Of a stretch of 64,000 nt of DNA, positions 33,284 to 42,681 are shown in pieces; position 1 is the stretch's first letter, and every line of letters starts with the position of its first letter. Location: positions 186,001-250,000 of the forward strand of contig NZ_JABSNU010000003.1 in the NCBI RefSeq assembly GCF_013266735.1, in the 5' to 3' direction. The position numbers were made by a program, and so were the translations under genes. The DNA is from Pedobacter foliorum. GTDB taxonomy: Bacteria > Bacteroidota > Bacteroidia > Sphingobacteriales > Sphingobacteriaceae. Under the pieces are notes generated by a model. The model saw only the letters and a list, made by a program, of their open reading frames with translations. It was not told where the DNA came from and did no database searches.

Positions 33284-34405
33284 ATGTTAGCTATTAAAAA
33301 TTGTAAGTTCTTCGCAGATGGTCCGCAAATCATAGATCATAATATTTTAATTGATGGTGGTGAAATCGTAAAAATCAGCACTGAAGAGATTCCAAATGGA
33401 TATGAAATTGTAGATGCTGAAGGAAGCTATCTAAGCCCTGGCTTTATCGACCTGCAGATTTATGGGAGTGGTAAGAATCTTTTTTCTGCCTATCCGACAG
33501 CAGAAACATTAAAGCAAATGGATTTGGATTTGCTAAGTAAGGGAACTACAAGCTTTTTAGCTTGTGTAGCAACAAATACTCCTGAAGTAGTAAATCGGTC
33601 TATAGCTGCGGCAAAAGCTTATCGTAGCGAAGCCAAAGGCTTCCTGGGGCTTCATTTGGAAGGCCCTCATATTAATGCAAAACGCAGAGGGGCACACATA
33701 GAAAAATTCATTTGCAAGGCATCTCTTGATGAGATGAAAAGGTTACTTGAGTATGCAGATGGTACCGTGAAAATGATGACCATAGCTGCCGAACTTCAGG
33801 ATGATGAGGTAATAAATTACCTGCTCGATAATGATATCGTATTATCTCTGGGGCATAGTGATGCAAATTTTGAACAGGCTAGGGCTGCTTATGATATGGG
33901 CTTTAAAACCACAACGCATTTATTTAATGCTATGCCTTCGATTCATCATAGATCGCCAAATTTGCCTGCAGCGGTGTTTAGTCACCCTAAGGCAATGGCA
34001 AGTATCATTGCAGACGGACGCCATGTGGATTTTGAAATTGTAAAAATGAGTTATAGACTGCTTAAGGAAAGAATGTTTTTGATAACTGATGCAGTTACTT
34101 CATGTAATATCGGCCCTTATCAGCATCAACTTTTAGGTGACAAATTCATTACTCCTGATGGGACTTTATCAGGGTCTAATATTACAATGTTGCAAGCTGT
34201 ACAAAACTGTGTGAAGCATTGCGACATCCCATTGGCAGATGCTTTGAACTTGGCATCACAGAACCCTGCAAAACTTATGGATCTGGGTGCTAAAATTGGT
34301 AATTTAAAGGTTGGTAATAGAGCCAATTTGGTATTACTTTCTGAGAATTTAGACCTGATAAAAGTTTTTGCAGAGGGAGTTGAACATTTGAGCCTTATTA
34401 ATTAA
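33284..34405 (+). CDS. nagA: N-acetylglucosamine-6-phosphate deacetylase
   Basis: This protein has 373 residues from the ATG at 33284. An in-frame start exists upstream at 33221, but this lies in the T run of the tsf terminator, so 33284 is chosen. Motifs of NagA are LHLEGPHIN (metal Glu), GHSDA, THLFNAM and ITDAVTS. It deacetylates GlcNAc-6-phosphate to glucosamine-6-phosphate in the cytoplasm, feeding the amino-sugar pool that GlmS also fills. It is not grouped with other nag genes here. Confidence 0.92.
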   Translation: MLAIKNCKFFADGPQIIDHNILIDGGEIVKISTEEIPNGYEIVDAEGSYLSPGFIDLQIYGSGKNLFSAYPTAETLKQMDLDLLSKGTTSFLACVATNTPEVVNRSIAAAKAYRSEAKGFLGLHLEGPHINAKRRGAHIEKFICKASLDEMKRLLEYADGTVKMMTIAAELQDDEVINYLLDNDIVLSLGHSDANFEQARAAYDMGFKTTTHLFNAMPSIHHRSPNLPAAVFSHPKAMASIIADGRHVDFEIVKMSYRLLKERMFLITDAVTSCNIGPYQHQLLGDKFITPDGTLSGSNITMLQAVQNCVKHCDIPLADALNLASQNPAKLMDLGAKIGNLKVGNRANLVLLSENLDLIKVFAEGVEHLSLIN

Positions 34406-34415
34406 AACAAATAGT

Positions 34416-34423
34416 TATTTTTG
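34416..34423 (+). promoter_or_regulatory. TATTTTTG -7 box before pyrH
   Basis: TATTTTTG lies 5 nt before the pyrH ATG at 34429. This predicts a transcript starting at or next to the start codon. The -33 box is not clear. Confidence 0.45.
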
Positions 34424-34428
34424 GAGTC

Positions 34429-35136
34429 ATGAAGTATAAACGGATCCTATTGAAATTAAGTGGCGAGTCGCTAATGGGCGATAAGCAGTATGGTATTGAT
34501 AATGAGGTTGTAAAGCAATATGCTGAAGACATTAAGGCAGTACATGCCAAAGGCCTTGAAATAGCAATTGTTATTGGTGGAGGAAACATTTTTAGAGGTT
34601 TAAGCGCCGAAAAATCTGGGATGGACCGTGCTCAAGCTGATTATATGGGTATGTTAGCTACCGTAATTAACAGTATGGCATTGCAAGATGCGCTTGAAAA
34701 AGTAGGTCTTAAAACAAGATTACTTACAGCAATAAAAATGGAACAAATCTGTGAGCCATTTATCCGTAGAAGAGCTGTACGTCACCTTGAAAAAGGACGT
34801 GTTGTAATTTTTGGAGCTGGTACCGGTAACCCATATTTTACTACTGATTCGGCAGCTGCTTTACGCGCTATCGAGATAAAAGCTGATGTTGTTTTAAAAG
34901 GAACCCGCGTTGATGGTATTTATACCGCAGATCCGGAGAAAGATCCTACAGCAACAAAATATTCAGAAATTACATTTAAAGAGGTTTACGCAAATGGGTT
35001 AAACGTAATGGATATGACTGCCTTTACACTTTGCGAAGAGAATAAACTTCCAATTATTGTTTTTGATATGAACAAAACAGGTAATTTTATGAAAATCGCT
35101 AATGGCGATGGCATAGGTACACTTGTTAAAAACTAA
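34429..35136 (+). CDS. pyrH: UMP kinase
   Basis: This 235-residue protein has the amino-acid-kinase fold: [14 protein letters not shown] (about 4-17, phosphate binding), [10 protein letters not shown] (about 48-57) and [17 protein letters not shown] (about 128-144). It phosphorylates UMP to UDP with ATP and is normally inhibited by UTP. It forms an operon with frr, the usual pairing, 42 bp apart. Confidence 0.96.
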   Translation: MKYKRILLKLSGESLMGDKQYGIDNEVVKQYAEDIKAVHAKGLEIAIVIGGGNIFRGLSAEKSGMDRAQADYMGMLATVINSMALQDALEKVGLKTRLLTAIKMEQICEPFIRRRAVRHLEKGRVVIFGAGTGNPYFTTDSAAALRAIEIKADVVLKGTRVDGIYTADPEKDPTATKYSEITFKEVYANGLNVMDMTAFTLCEENKLPIIVFDMNKTGNFMKIANGDGIGTLVKN

Positions 35137-35153
35137 TCGCAATAAATTTTATA

Positions 35154-35161
35154 TAAGTTTG
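35154..35161 (+). promoter_or_regulatory. TAAGTTTG -7 box before frr
   Basis: TAAGTTTG is 17 nt upstream of the frr ATG (35179) and could give frr a promoter of its own besides readthrough from pyrH. Confidence 0.4.
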
Positions 35162-35178
35162 GTTAAATTTTACACATC

Positions 35179-35742
35179 ATGAATGACCTCATAAAGAAAC
35201 AATTACAAGATACTCAGGCTACCATGGACAAGGCCATTTTGCACTGCGAGTCGGAACTGACGAAAATTCGTGCAGGAAAAGCTTCAGCTGGTATGCTAGA
35301 TGGTATTATGGTTGATTATTACGGAAATCCAACTCCTTTGAGTCAGGTTGCAAGTATCAATACTCCTGATGCGCGTACATTGCTTATTCAGCCTTGGGAA
35401 AAAGCGTTACTAGTTCCTATTGAACGTGCAATTATGGAAGCTAACATCGGTATTAATCCTCAAAACGATGGTATTATCATTCGTTTGGTAGTTCCGCCTC
35501 TAACTGAAGAGCGTAGAAAAGATTTAGTGAAAAAGGTTAAGGAAGAAGCTGAAAGAGGTCGTATTACTGTTCGTAACATCCGTAAAGATGCTAACGAAAG
35601 GATTAAAAAATTGAAAGGTGAGAGTGTTTCTGATGATGAAATCAAAACCGGTGAAGGCGAAGTTCAAAAAATTACCGATGCTTATATTATAAAAATCGAT
35701 AAACACGCTGAAGCAAAAGAGAAAGATATCATGACTGTTTAA
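35179..35742 (+). CDS. frr: Ribosome recycling factor
   Basis: This 187-residue protein is full length for RRF. Key parts are LTKIRAGKASAGMLDGI (about 28-44), VDYYGNPTPLSQVASI (about 46-61) and VPPLTEERRKDLVKKVK (about 108-124). It splits post-termination ribosomes together with EF-G. The gene ends an operon with pyrH and is followed by a terminator at 35770. Confidence 0.96.
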   Translation: MNDLIKKQLQDTQATMDKAILHCESELTKIRAGKASAGMLDGIMVDYYGNPTPLSQVASINTPDARTLLIQPWEKALLVPIERAIMEANIGINPQNDGIIIRLVVPPLTEERRKDLVKKVKEEAERGRITVRNIRKDANERIKKLKGESVSDDEIKTGEGEVQKITDAYIIKIDKHAEAKEKDIMTV

Positions 35743-35769
35743 GTCAAGATTATAATTTATACGTAAATT

Positions 35770-35810
35770 AAAGGGAATGAGGTTAATGCTTCATTCCCTT
35801 TGTTTATTTT
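35770..35810 (+). terminator. Terminator after frr
   Basis: AAAGGGAATGA (35770-35780) pairs perfectly with TCATTCCCTTT (35791-35801), followed by GTTTATTTTT. It lies just upstream of the ABC transporter ATG at 35826. Confidence 0.85.
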
Positions 35811-35825
35811 TAACAAATTTTATTT

Positions 35826-37580
35826 ATGAAAATCTTATTCAGCTATTTAAAAAACTATAAAGGGTTAATACTTCTAGCTCTTTTTCTGGCTGCAGTTAAT
35901 CAGATATTTTCTTTTCTAGATCCGTATGTTTTTCGCTTAATCATTGATAAATACGTTACTAACTATAAGCATTATAGTACAGACGAGTTTATAAAAGGAG
36001 CAGGTGTACTTATTTTATTGGCTATGGGAGCGGCAATGGTTTCTCGTATTGCCAAGAATTTTCAAGATTATTATGTAAATGTAATTACTCAAAGATTAGG
36101 TGCTAAAATATATTCTGATGGTCTTGCTCATTCTTTGGAGCTACCTTATCAGGTTTTCGAGGATCAGCGTAGCGGTGAAACATTAGGTATTCTACAAAAA
36201 GTTAGATTAGATACTGAAAAACTTGTTCAGGCAGTAATAAATGTCCTATTTACAAGTATTATAGGAATCATTTTTGTAACTGTTTACGCCATTTCTGTGT
36301 ATTGGGTTATTGCGGTGGTGTACTTTTCTTCTATTCCCTTACTTGGATTCTTAAGTTCAGTTCTGAGCAAGCGGATTAAGAAAGTTCAAAAGAACATCGT
36401 AGCCGAAACTACCTCTCTTGCAGGTTCAACTACAGAATCTCTGCGCAATATAGAGTTAGTGAAAAGTCTAGGACTTGCTAAACAAGAGATAAACAGGCTA
36501 AACACTACAACCACCAAGATTTTGGGCTTAGAGCTTAAAAAGGTGAAATACATTCGTAGTTTAAGCTTTATTCAGGGAACGTTTGTGAATTTACTGCGTA
36601 ATGGACTGCTCTTTTTAATGATGTACCTGATATTTGCCGGAAGAATTACTGTAGGTGAATTCTTCTCGTTGTTTATTTACTCTTTCTTCATTTTTGGCCC
36701 ATTACAGGAATTGGGAAATATCATTAATATTTATAGAGAAACAGAGGTGTCTTTAAATAATTTTGAGCGGATCATGTCTATTCCAAAGGATAAGAAACCT
36801 GATAATCCAACCTCAATTGCTAAAATCAAGAAATTGGAGTTTGATGAAGTTAGCTTTAAACATCAATCGGCCTCTACAAATGCCTTAAATGGTATCAATT
36901 TTGAAACCAATATTGGCGAAACGATTGCCTTTGTTGGACCATCCGGTTCTGGTAAAACTACTCTTGTTAAACTTTTGGTTGGGTTATATCAGCCCAAGGC
37001 TGGAGCGATTAAGTATAATGGAGTTGTTGCCACAAATATTGATCTAGATGTATTACGAGAAAAAATAGGTTTTGTAACGCAGGATACGCAATTGTTTTCT
37101 GGAACAATAAGAGAGAACTTACAGTTTGTAAGGCCTGAGGCTACTGATGAAGAATGTATGAGGGTATTGCATCAGGCAGCTTGTCAGAATTTATTGGCAA
37201 GAGCCGATAAAGGTTTGGATACCATGATTGGCGAAGGTGGTGTGAAAGTTTCTGGTGGCGAAAAACAGCGCTTATCTATTGCTAGAGCCTTACTTCGTAA
37301 ACCAGATATTCTTGTGTTTGACGAAGCTACATCATCATTAGATTCTTTAACTGAAGAAGAGATTACAGCAACAATTAAAGAGGTATCTGATATAGATAAT
37401 CACATGACGATATTAATTGCCCACCGCTTATCTACAATTAAGCACGCGGATAGGATTTATGTATTAGAGAAGGGGAATGTAATAGAACAAGGGACTCATG
37501 ACGAGCTAGTGCTCCAAAGTGGTTTATATTATGCGATGTGGAGACAACAGGTTGGTGAAAGATCATCTATTGCCATTTAA
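35826..37580 (+). CDS. ABC transporter, fused permease and ATPase (exporter type)
   Basis: This 584-residue half-transporter has a six-helix membrane domain (about residues 13-300) and an ATPase domain (about 335-575). The ATPase has Walker A GPSGSGKTT, the Q loop in FVTQDTQLFSG, signature VSGGEKQR, Walker B ILVFDEATSSLDS and the H-loop LIAHRLSTI. It works as a homodimer or with a partner. The substrate is unknown; relatives export lipids or drugs. It begins 15 bp after the frr terminator T-run and is followed by a 379-bp gap. Confidence 0.92.
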   Translation: MKILFSYLKNYKGLILLALFLAAVNQIFSFLDPYVFRLIIDKYVTNYKHYSTDEFIKGAGVLILLAMGAAMVSRIAKNFQDYYVNVITQRLGAKIYSDGLAHSLELPYQVFEDQRSGETLGILQKVRLDTEKLVQAVINVLFTSIIGIIFVTVYAISVYWVIAVVYFSSIPLLGFLSSVLSKRIKKVQKNIVAETTSLAGSTTESLRNIELVKSLGLAKQEINRLNTTTTKILGLELKKVKYIRSLSFIQGTFVNLLRNGLLFLMMYLIFAGRITVGEFFSLFIYSFFIFGPLQELGNIINIYRETEVSLNNFERIMSIPKDKKPDNPTSIAKIKKLEFDEVSFKHQSASTNALNGINFETNIGETIAFVGPSGSGKTTLVKLLVGLYQPKAGAIKYNGVVATNIDLDVLREKIGFVTQDTQLFSGTIRENLQFVRPEATDEECMRVLHQAACQNLLARADKGLDTMIGEGGVKVSGGEKQRLSIARALLRKPDILVFDEATSSLDSLTEEEITATIKEVSDIDNHMTILIAHRLSTIKHADRIYVLEKGNVIEQGTHDELVLQSGLYYAMWRQQVGERSSIAI

Positions 37581-37678
37581 ATGTCATCTAAAACGGCCAA
37601 AAGGACTTATTCCGTATAATTGCGTCGAATAGCGCGGTAAAACGCATGCAATGTAATGGTGGATTTATATTTTGCTTA

Positions 37679-37726
37679 CATTTAATTAAAACATCGATAG
37701 AATACAATTGATGTTTTAATTAAATG
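37679..37726. repeat. 17-bp-arm inverted repeat
   Basis: The arms at 37679-37695 and 37710-37726 are perfect inverted repeats (core TTTAATTAAAACATC) with a 14-nt loop. It sits between convergent genes. It may be a bidirectional terminator, although without a classical U run, or the remains of a small mobile element. Confidence 0.8.
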
Positions 37727-37826
37727 ATCGACTTACCTTGATCTTACTACTAAAGTTATGAGCCCTAATTAGATCCAAATTTCAACCTATAATATAGTCG
37801 TCTTTAACACCACCTTTAAACGCACC

Positions 37827-37870
37827 TTGTTCGGCCCTTGTTCGGCCGGGGGCGAACGAGAGCCGAACAA
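37827..37870. repeat. Cluster of TTGTTCGGC boxes in direct and inverted orientation
   Basis: TTGTTCGGC occurs at 37827-37835 and 37838-37846, spaced by 11 bp. Its inverted copy GCCGAACAA is at 37862-37870, and a degenerate inverted copy GCGAACGAG is at 37852-37860. The second direct and the inverted copy can form a 9-bp stem with a 15-nt loop. The cluster is richer in GC than its surroundings. Confidence 0.75.
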
Positions 37871-37959
37871 TACCCGACTAAAAGCCTAGGTAGTTTTAGA
37901 AGCCAAAAAAAATTATTGAGCTTTAGTATTAGAAGGCGAATGAATAAAAAATAGCCTTA

Positions 37960-39273
37960 TCAACTTAATGATGAAGGATCATTGTGCTCATTGATTTCTT
38001 GTAGGGTCAGTTTTGTTAAATTTTTTGTTTTGAGATAGGTGATGCCTGCAACAAGAATGGTCATACTACCTCCAAATACTACAGCGGGTACTGTTCTCAT
38101 CAGTTTCGCAGTTAGCCCAGACTCAAATGCTCCTATCTCATTTGAAGAACCAATAAACATGCTATTTACAGCGGATACACGTCCGCGCATATCGTCTGGT
38201 GTTAGCAATTGCATGATGGTGGATCTGATGATTACACTAACACTATCGAAGGCACCTTCCATAAATAGAAGCGCAAGTGTTAAATAGAAGTTTTTAGATA
38301 GACCATAGCAGATGATACTCGTTCCAAATCCTGTGACAGCAATTAAAAGATTTCTCCATGGCTTATTCATAGGAGAATAAACGGTCATTATAAGCATGGT
38401 GAGTACAGCGCCTGTAGAGGCTGCTGCTCGCATAAGTCCTAATCCCTCTGGGCCTACTTTAAGGATGTCATTGGCAAATACCGGTAGCAGGGCTACTGCC
38501 CCACCAAAAAACACAGAAAACAGGTCGAGACTCATTGCACCAAGCATCATTTTATTTTTAAATACAAATTGTACTCCTTCAGTTAGGCTTTTTACAATAC
38601 TTTCTTTTGGAATAAAGGTTGGTGGATGAGATTTTAAAAAGAAAATACAAACTAATGAGATCGATATGAAGGCAATGATTACATAGTAAGTTACCGTTAT
38701 GCCATAGTAGCCGTAAATTAAACCGCCAGCCATTGGTCCAAGTATTGAAGCAAGCTGCCAGCTTGTACTATTCCAGGTGCTGGATTTAGGATACAATCTT
38801 TTAGGAATTATCTGCGCCATTAAAGAGAATGTTGCAGGGCTGAAGAACCCTCTGGCTATTCCTATCCCGAAAACCATAAGGTACATGATGGGTACAATGT
38901 AACTTGAGGGGATATAAGTATGCATCTGTTTAGATGTAACAATAAGCATTACTAGGGAACACAGAAAAACACCAAAGAATACTTTAAGTAAAAGCCCCCT
39001 TTTTTCTGATTTATCTGCAATATATCCTCCGTATAAGGCTATCCCAATTGCGGGAATGGCTTCACAAAGGCCAACGAGCCCTAAGGCAAGGGGATCTTCT
39101 GTTAAATGATAGACATGAAAGCCAATGATAACGGCTTGCATTTGGTAAGCGAATGTAAAAAAGAAACGCATGCCCAGGTAAGATCTGAATTCTCTATAAA
39201 GCAGAACAGCGTAAAAAGGATCCGGTTTTTTTATGATTTCGGTATTGTCCAAAAGGAAAAATGTTTTGAACAA
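37960..39273 (-). CDS. MFS transporter
   Basis: This 437-residue protein has about 12 hydrophobic segments. It shows the MFS pattern of drug/metabolite permeases such as enterobactin exporter-like proteins: an N-terminal block around LGLVGLCEAIPAIGIAL, the cytoplasmic loop GGYIADKSEKRGLL (a motif-A-like DxxxxR), and a second half with its own helices. It follows thiE after 45 bp on the same strand. It may therefore be part of the TPP-riboswitch operon and could move thiamine or a precursor. This context is the only argument, and a general export role is equally possible. Confidence 0.8.
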   Translation of the reverse strand: MFKTFFLLDNTEIIKKPDPFYAVLLYREFRSYLGMRFFFTFAYQMQAVIIGFHVYHLTEDPLALGLVGLCEAIPAIGIALYGGYIADKSEKRGLLLKVFFGVFLCSLVMLIVTSKQMHTYIPSSYIVPIMYLMVFGIGIARGFFSPATFSLMAQIIPKRLYPKSSTWNSTSWQLASILGPMAGGLIYGYYGITVTYYVIIAFISISLVCIFFLKSHPPTFIPKESIVKSLTEGVQFVFKNKMMLGAMSLDLFSVFFGGAVALLPVFANDILKVGPEGLGLMRAAASTGAVLTMLIMTVYSPMNKPWRNLLIAVTGFGTSIICYGLSKNFYLTLALLFMEGAFDSVSVIIRSTIMQLLTPDDMRGRVSAVNSMFIGSSNEIGAFESGLTAKLMRTVPAVVFGGSMTILVAGITYLKTKNLTKLTLQEINEHNDPSSLS

Positions 39274-39318
39274 ATGTAGTGGATAGACAAATAAATATTG
39301 AGATTATTTTTACTGCAA

Positions 39319-39951
39319 TTACATAATCTTGTCATAAAATGTAAGATATGCTTCTCGCATGTCTTCAGCCTGATTTATTGCTGCTGAGGCAGCTATGCCA
39401 AAAACACCAGTTTCCATAATGGCTTCTATATCATCGGAGGTAACGCCACCTACTGCTAGAACAGGCAGGGTAATGCCATTTTGATTTAGTGTTGCCATTG
39501 CTTTTTTATAACCTTCTATACCAATATGGGGAGCATTGTTGGGTTTTGTTGTGGTTTCTCTAAAGGGACCAAATCCGGCATAATCTGCACCCTCTTTAGC
39601 AAGTCTGATTAGGCCTTCAACCGTGTTCGAAGAACCACCAATAGTTACTGCTTCTCCTAATTGAGCTCTAAGCTTTGTGAAATCAGCATCCATATCCTCA
39701 ATATGGAAACCCTGTATGTCGGCTTTACCATTAAGGTGAATGTGATCTGTAACGATTAGGGTAGCCCCCCAATCGTCACAGATTTCAGCAATCACATTGA
39801 TATCTTCTAAAAGTTCATCGTCGTTTTTAGTTAAACAGCGATATTGAATCCATTTTGCCCCTGCCTCACAAGCTATTTGTGCTTGTTCGGTATGCGTTAA
39901 CTGATCAATGTCGTGCGTAATAAAATGTAGTTTTTCGATGAACTTCTTCAT
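39319..39951 (-). CDS. thiE: Thiamine phosphate synthase
   Basis: This 210-residue TIM-barrel protein has the ThiE landmarks: AGAKWIQYRCLTKNDDE (about 32-48, with the usual basic residue region), LIVTDHIHLNG, GFHIEDMDADF, GFGPFRETTTKPNN (about 127-140), and VLAVGGV (about 170). It couples HMP-PP with thiazole phosphate to make thiamine phosphate in the cytoplasm. It lies 4 bp downstream of a TonB receptor gene and so is under the TPP riboswitch. This would let the cell finish thiamine from imported or salvaged parts. Confidence 0.92.
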   Translation of the reverse strand: MKKFIEKLHFITHDIDQLTHTEQAQIACEAGAKWIQYRCLTKNDDELLEDINVIAEICDDWGATLIVTDHIHLNGKADIQGFHIEDMDADFTKLRAQLGEAVTIGGSSNTVEGLIRLAKEGADYAGFGPFRETTTKPNNAPHIGIEGYKKAMATLNQNGITLPVLAVGGVTSDDIEAIMETGVFGIAASAAINQAEDMREAYLTFYDKIM

Positions 39952-39955
39952 GGTA

Positions 39956-42430
39956 TTAAAATTTCAAATTTAGCGAAAGTAAGAAATTAGTTCCGGCCTG
40001 AGGGAAGTAAAAGTTCTCTGTTGTAGTTCCCCATGGGTAAATTGAACTGTAGGTGTACCCATTACTTTCGTATTTTTTGTTCAGAATGTTGTTGGCCAGT
40101 AGACCTATGTTTATGTTTTTAATTCCTTTAATATTAAAATCATAACCTAACCTTGCATTATTTACCCAATATGCATTGAGTTTGCGACTTTCGTTTTGAG
40201 TGTTGTCCATGTATTGTTTGCTCACATATTTGCTTTGCAAAGCAATAGCAAAACCAGCTACCGGCTTATAAACTAACTCTCCGAATAACACCGCATTTGG
40301 TGAAAAAGAGATGTCTGGATTAGCATAATTTGTAGCTTGTACATTAATTAAGTTATAATCTGCATCATATTCAGATACATAATCTATATAATTCTTGATC
40401 TTATTTCTACTGAATGCTGCATTGGCATTAACTGCAAAGTGGGAACTGATAATGTAAGAAGCATCGAGCTCTAATCCAATCCTGTAACTCTTGTCTACAT
40501 TTTGGCGGTATGCATCAGAGTATTCATTGATTTCTCCAGTAAAGATCAATTGATCTTTATAGAACATCCCATATACGTTTACGCCAGCATTAAAGTCGCT
40601 GTTTTTAAAACGATAACCAGCCTCTACATTGTTTAAGCGTTCTGGTTTGGGAACTGCCAGTCCTTCTTTTAAGTTTGTGAAATCGTCGCGATTTGGCTCT
40701 TTATTGGCAACACTAAATGATGCATAAAAATTGCTTAAATCATTTAAGAAATAAGTTGCTCCGACTTTAGGATTAAAGAAATTGTAGTTGTTCTTGAAGT
40801 CTAAATTTCTACGATTCTTGTCAGTTCCAGAGATATCATATTGTACATTTCTGTATTGTACATCTGCAAATAAGCTTAATTGAGATACTGGACTATAGTT
40901 TACTTTAAAGTAGCTATTGAAGTCATCTTTATTTCCTTTGCCATCGTAGTAATGGTAGTCATTAGTTGCCGTAGATGCATATTCTGCCCATATAATTTGT
41001 CCAAAATGTTTACCTCTGTATTGATTATATGCTCCTCCAAGGGTGAAATTTAAACTAGACTGAGGTTGGTAAGTAAAGGCATAAGTAACTCCGTAAAAAT
41101 CATTATCTAACCAACGGCGACGAATCAGATTTGTTTTTTCGATAGTGGTTCCGCCAACTACTACATTTGGCAATCCATACTTCTTAAATTTCTGATCGTT
41201 TTTGTATTCTTCAAAATAGCCTTCACCTTGAGTTAAGTGCAGAGCACCATTGAATGAGAATTTCTCGTTAAACTGCTTTGCGTATAAAGCCTGATAATGA
41301 TTTTGTTTGTAATTATCATTTTGATCCTTGTAAAGGAACTGATTGTATTTTCTGTTATCCGAATTAAAGAGATTTAAAGAATCTGCTTTCGTATTGTATA
41401 GATAACCAAGGTTGTTATTGTAATGTTCTTTTAGAGCTTCAATATCTCCTCGCAGTTTAGCCTCTGGAACACCATTCCAGGCTTGGTATGTTTCTTCTGC
41501 TCCTGAGAATACATTTATACGTAGTATATCACTTTTTCCATGGTAAGCGCCTGATAGGAAGTATGATTTAAGATTAGATGCTGCACGATCAATAAACCCG
41601 TCAGAATTAATTCTTGATAAACGGCCATCAAAGCTCCATTTACCATCTATAAGACCGGTACCTACCTTAACCGTGTTTTTAAGCGTGTTGAAGCTTCCGT
41701 AAGTATTATTTATTTCTGCATAAGGATTTTCTGAACTTGATGTAGTTTGAATGTTCAGACTTCCTCCGAATGCACCAGCGCCATTTGTTGACGTACCCAC
41801 ACCACGTTGGATTTGGATGTTGTCAACTGAAGAAGCAAAATCAGGCATATTTACCCAAAATGTGCCCTGGCTTTCGCTGTCATTATACGGGATTCCATTT
41901 ACAGTAATGTTTATCCTGCTTGCATCGCTACCTCGTATCCTAATGCCTGTATACCCTACACCTGCACCGGCATCAGAAGTAACAACCACACCAGGTGTGT
42001 TGTTTAGTATAAAGGGAAGATCCTGTCCGAAGTTGTTTTGTTCGATGTCTGCTTTGCTAATGTTTTTATAAGTGGTTGCAGATTTTTCATTTGCACGGGT
42101 TGCACTTACAATAACCTCATCAGCAAGGAAAGCTGATTGTACTAAAACAAAATCGAATATTTGATTTGAATTAATGGTTATGTTTTTTTCTATTGTTTGA
42201 TACCCAAGGTAACTTATTAATAGAGTGTAGCTTCCTGATTTTAAATTGGTTAATTCGTATTTTCCTTGTTTATCAGCAGTTGTTCCGGCGGATTTGTTTT
42301 TTAACTTAATAGTAGCGCCAGGTAATGTAGCATTTGATTTTTCGGATATACTACCCGAAATGGTGAATTGCGCTTTTACCAAGACTGGTAATAGCAACAC
42401 AGCAAGCGCTGTGATCATTAATTTTTTCAA
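39956..42430 (-). CDS. TonB-dependent receptor, probable thiamine receptor
   Basis: This 824-residue receptor has a signal peptide (about 1-20), a CarboxypepD_reg-like domain (about 23-110), a plug with LPFILNNTPGVVVTSDAG (about 140-157) and a barrel ending in Phe (LSLNLKF). A TPP riboswitch lies about 70 nt upstream of its start codon. TPP-regulated TonB receptors are known in Bacteroidota and import thiamine or its precursors across the outer membrane, so this function is assigned with good support. thiE follows after 4 bp, and the MFS gene follows thiE. Confidence 0.93.
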   Translation of the reverse strand: MKKLMITALAVLLLPVLVKAQFTISGSISEKSNATLPGATIKLKNKSAGTTADKQGKYELTNLKSGSYTLLISYLGYQTIEKNITINSNQIFDFVLVQSAFLADEVIVSATRANEKSATTYKNISKADIEQNNFGQDLPFILNNTPGVVVTSDAGAGVGYTGIRIRGSDASRINITVNGIPYNDSESQGTFWVNMPDFASSVDNIQIQRGVGTSTNGAGAFGGSLNIQTTSSSENPYAEINNTYGSFNTLKNTVKVGTGLIDGKWSFDGRLSRINSDGFIDRAASNLKSYFLSGAYHGKSDILRINVFSGAEETYQAWNGVPEAKLRGDIEALKEHYNNNLGYLYNTKADSLNLFNSDNRKYNQFLYKDQNDNYKQNHYQALYAKQFNEKFSFNGALHLTQGEGYFEEYKNDQKFKKYGLPNVVVGGTTIEKTNLIRRRWLDNDFYGVTYAFTYQPQSSLNFTLGGAYNQYRGKHFGQIIWAEYASTATNDYHYYDGKGNKDDFNSYFKVNYSPVSQLSLFADVQYRNVQYDISGTDKNRRNLDFKNNYNFFNPKVGATYFLNDLSNFYASFSVANKEPNRDDFTNLKEGLAVPKPERLNNVEAGYRFKNSDFNAGVNVYGMFYKDQLIFTGEINEYSDAYRQNVDKSYRIGLELDASYIISSHFAVNANAAFSRNKIKNYIDYVSEYDADYNLINVQATNYANPDISFSPNAVLFGELVYKPVAGFAIALQSKYVSKQYMDNTQNESRKLNAYWVNNARLGYDFNIKGIKNINIGLLANNILNKKYESNGYTYSSIYPWGTTTENFYFPQAGTNFLLSLNLKF

Positions 42431-42455
42431 TTTCTTGTTTCTTTTAGTTAAACCA

Positions 42456-42478
42456 CTGCAAGTAAGGGGTACTTACAG
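42456..42478 (-). promoter_or_regulatory. Hairpin in the expression platform of the TPP riboswitch
   Basis: CTGCAAGTA (42456-42464) and TACTTACAG (42470-42478) pair with one G-U around a 5-nt loop. It lies between the aptamer and the receptor start. No U-run follows on the minus strand, so control of translation start or mRNA stability is more likely than termination. Confidence 0.5.
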
Positions 42479-42499
42479 CCCAGTTAAACTCCATAACTC

Positions 42500-42606
42500 C
42501 AATCCCTCCGCCGGCATTATCCGGATCAGGTGCATATATCTGTTTAAAGATATAATGGGTATGCTCTCAGCCTGTTTTTGTGTTTTTTACAAAACAAGGC
42601 ACCCCT
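42500..42606 (-). ncRNA. TPP riboswitch (THI element)
   Basis: Read on the minus strand, the order is GGGGTGCC, then a variable stem, GGCTGAGA, then ACCC, a variable helix, CACCTGATCCGGATAATGCC and GGCGGAGGGATT. These are the conserved parts of the TPP aptamer: P2-J2/3 CTGAGA, J4/5 and the ACCTGATCTGGATAATGCCAGCG-like pyrophosphate arm. It controls the receptor at 39956-42430 and, by operon structure, thiE and probably the MFS gene. High TPP should lower expression. Boundaries are approximate. Confidence 0.95.
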
Positions 42607-42681
42607 TTTTGATAGCACAAAGGTATTGATTTTTTTTATAACAGTATATTTGCGTTCAAGAACAAGAGAATAATGAGATTG

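Larger units (their letters stand above)
37581..37959. other. Gene-free gap with inverted repeat and GTTCGGC boxes
   Basis: No convincing ORF or RNA gene is seen between the ABC transporter and the convergent MFS gene. It holds a 17-bp-arm inverted repeat (37679-37726) and a GC-richer cluster of TTGTTCGGC boxes (37827-37870). The rest is AT-rich without recognisable structure. Confidence 0.7.
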
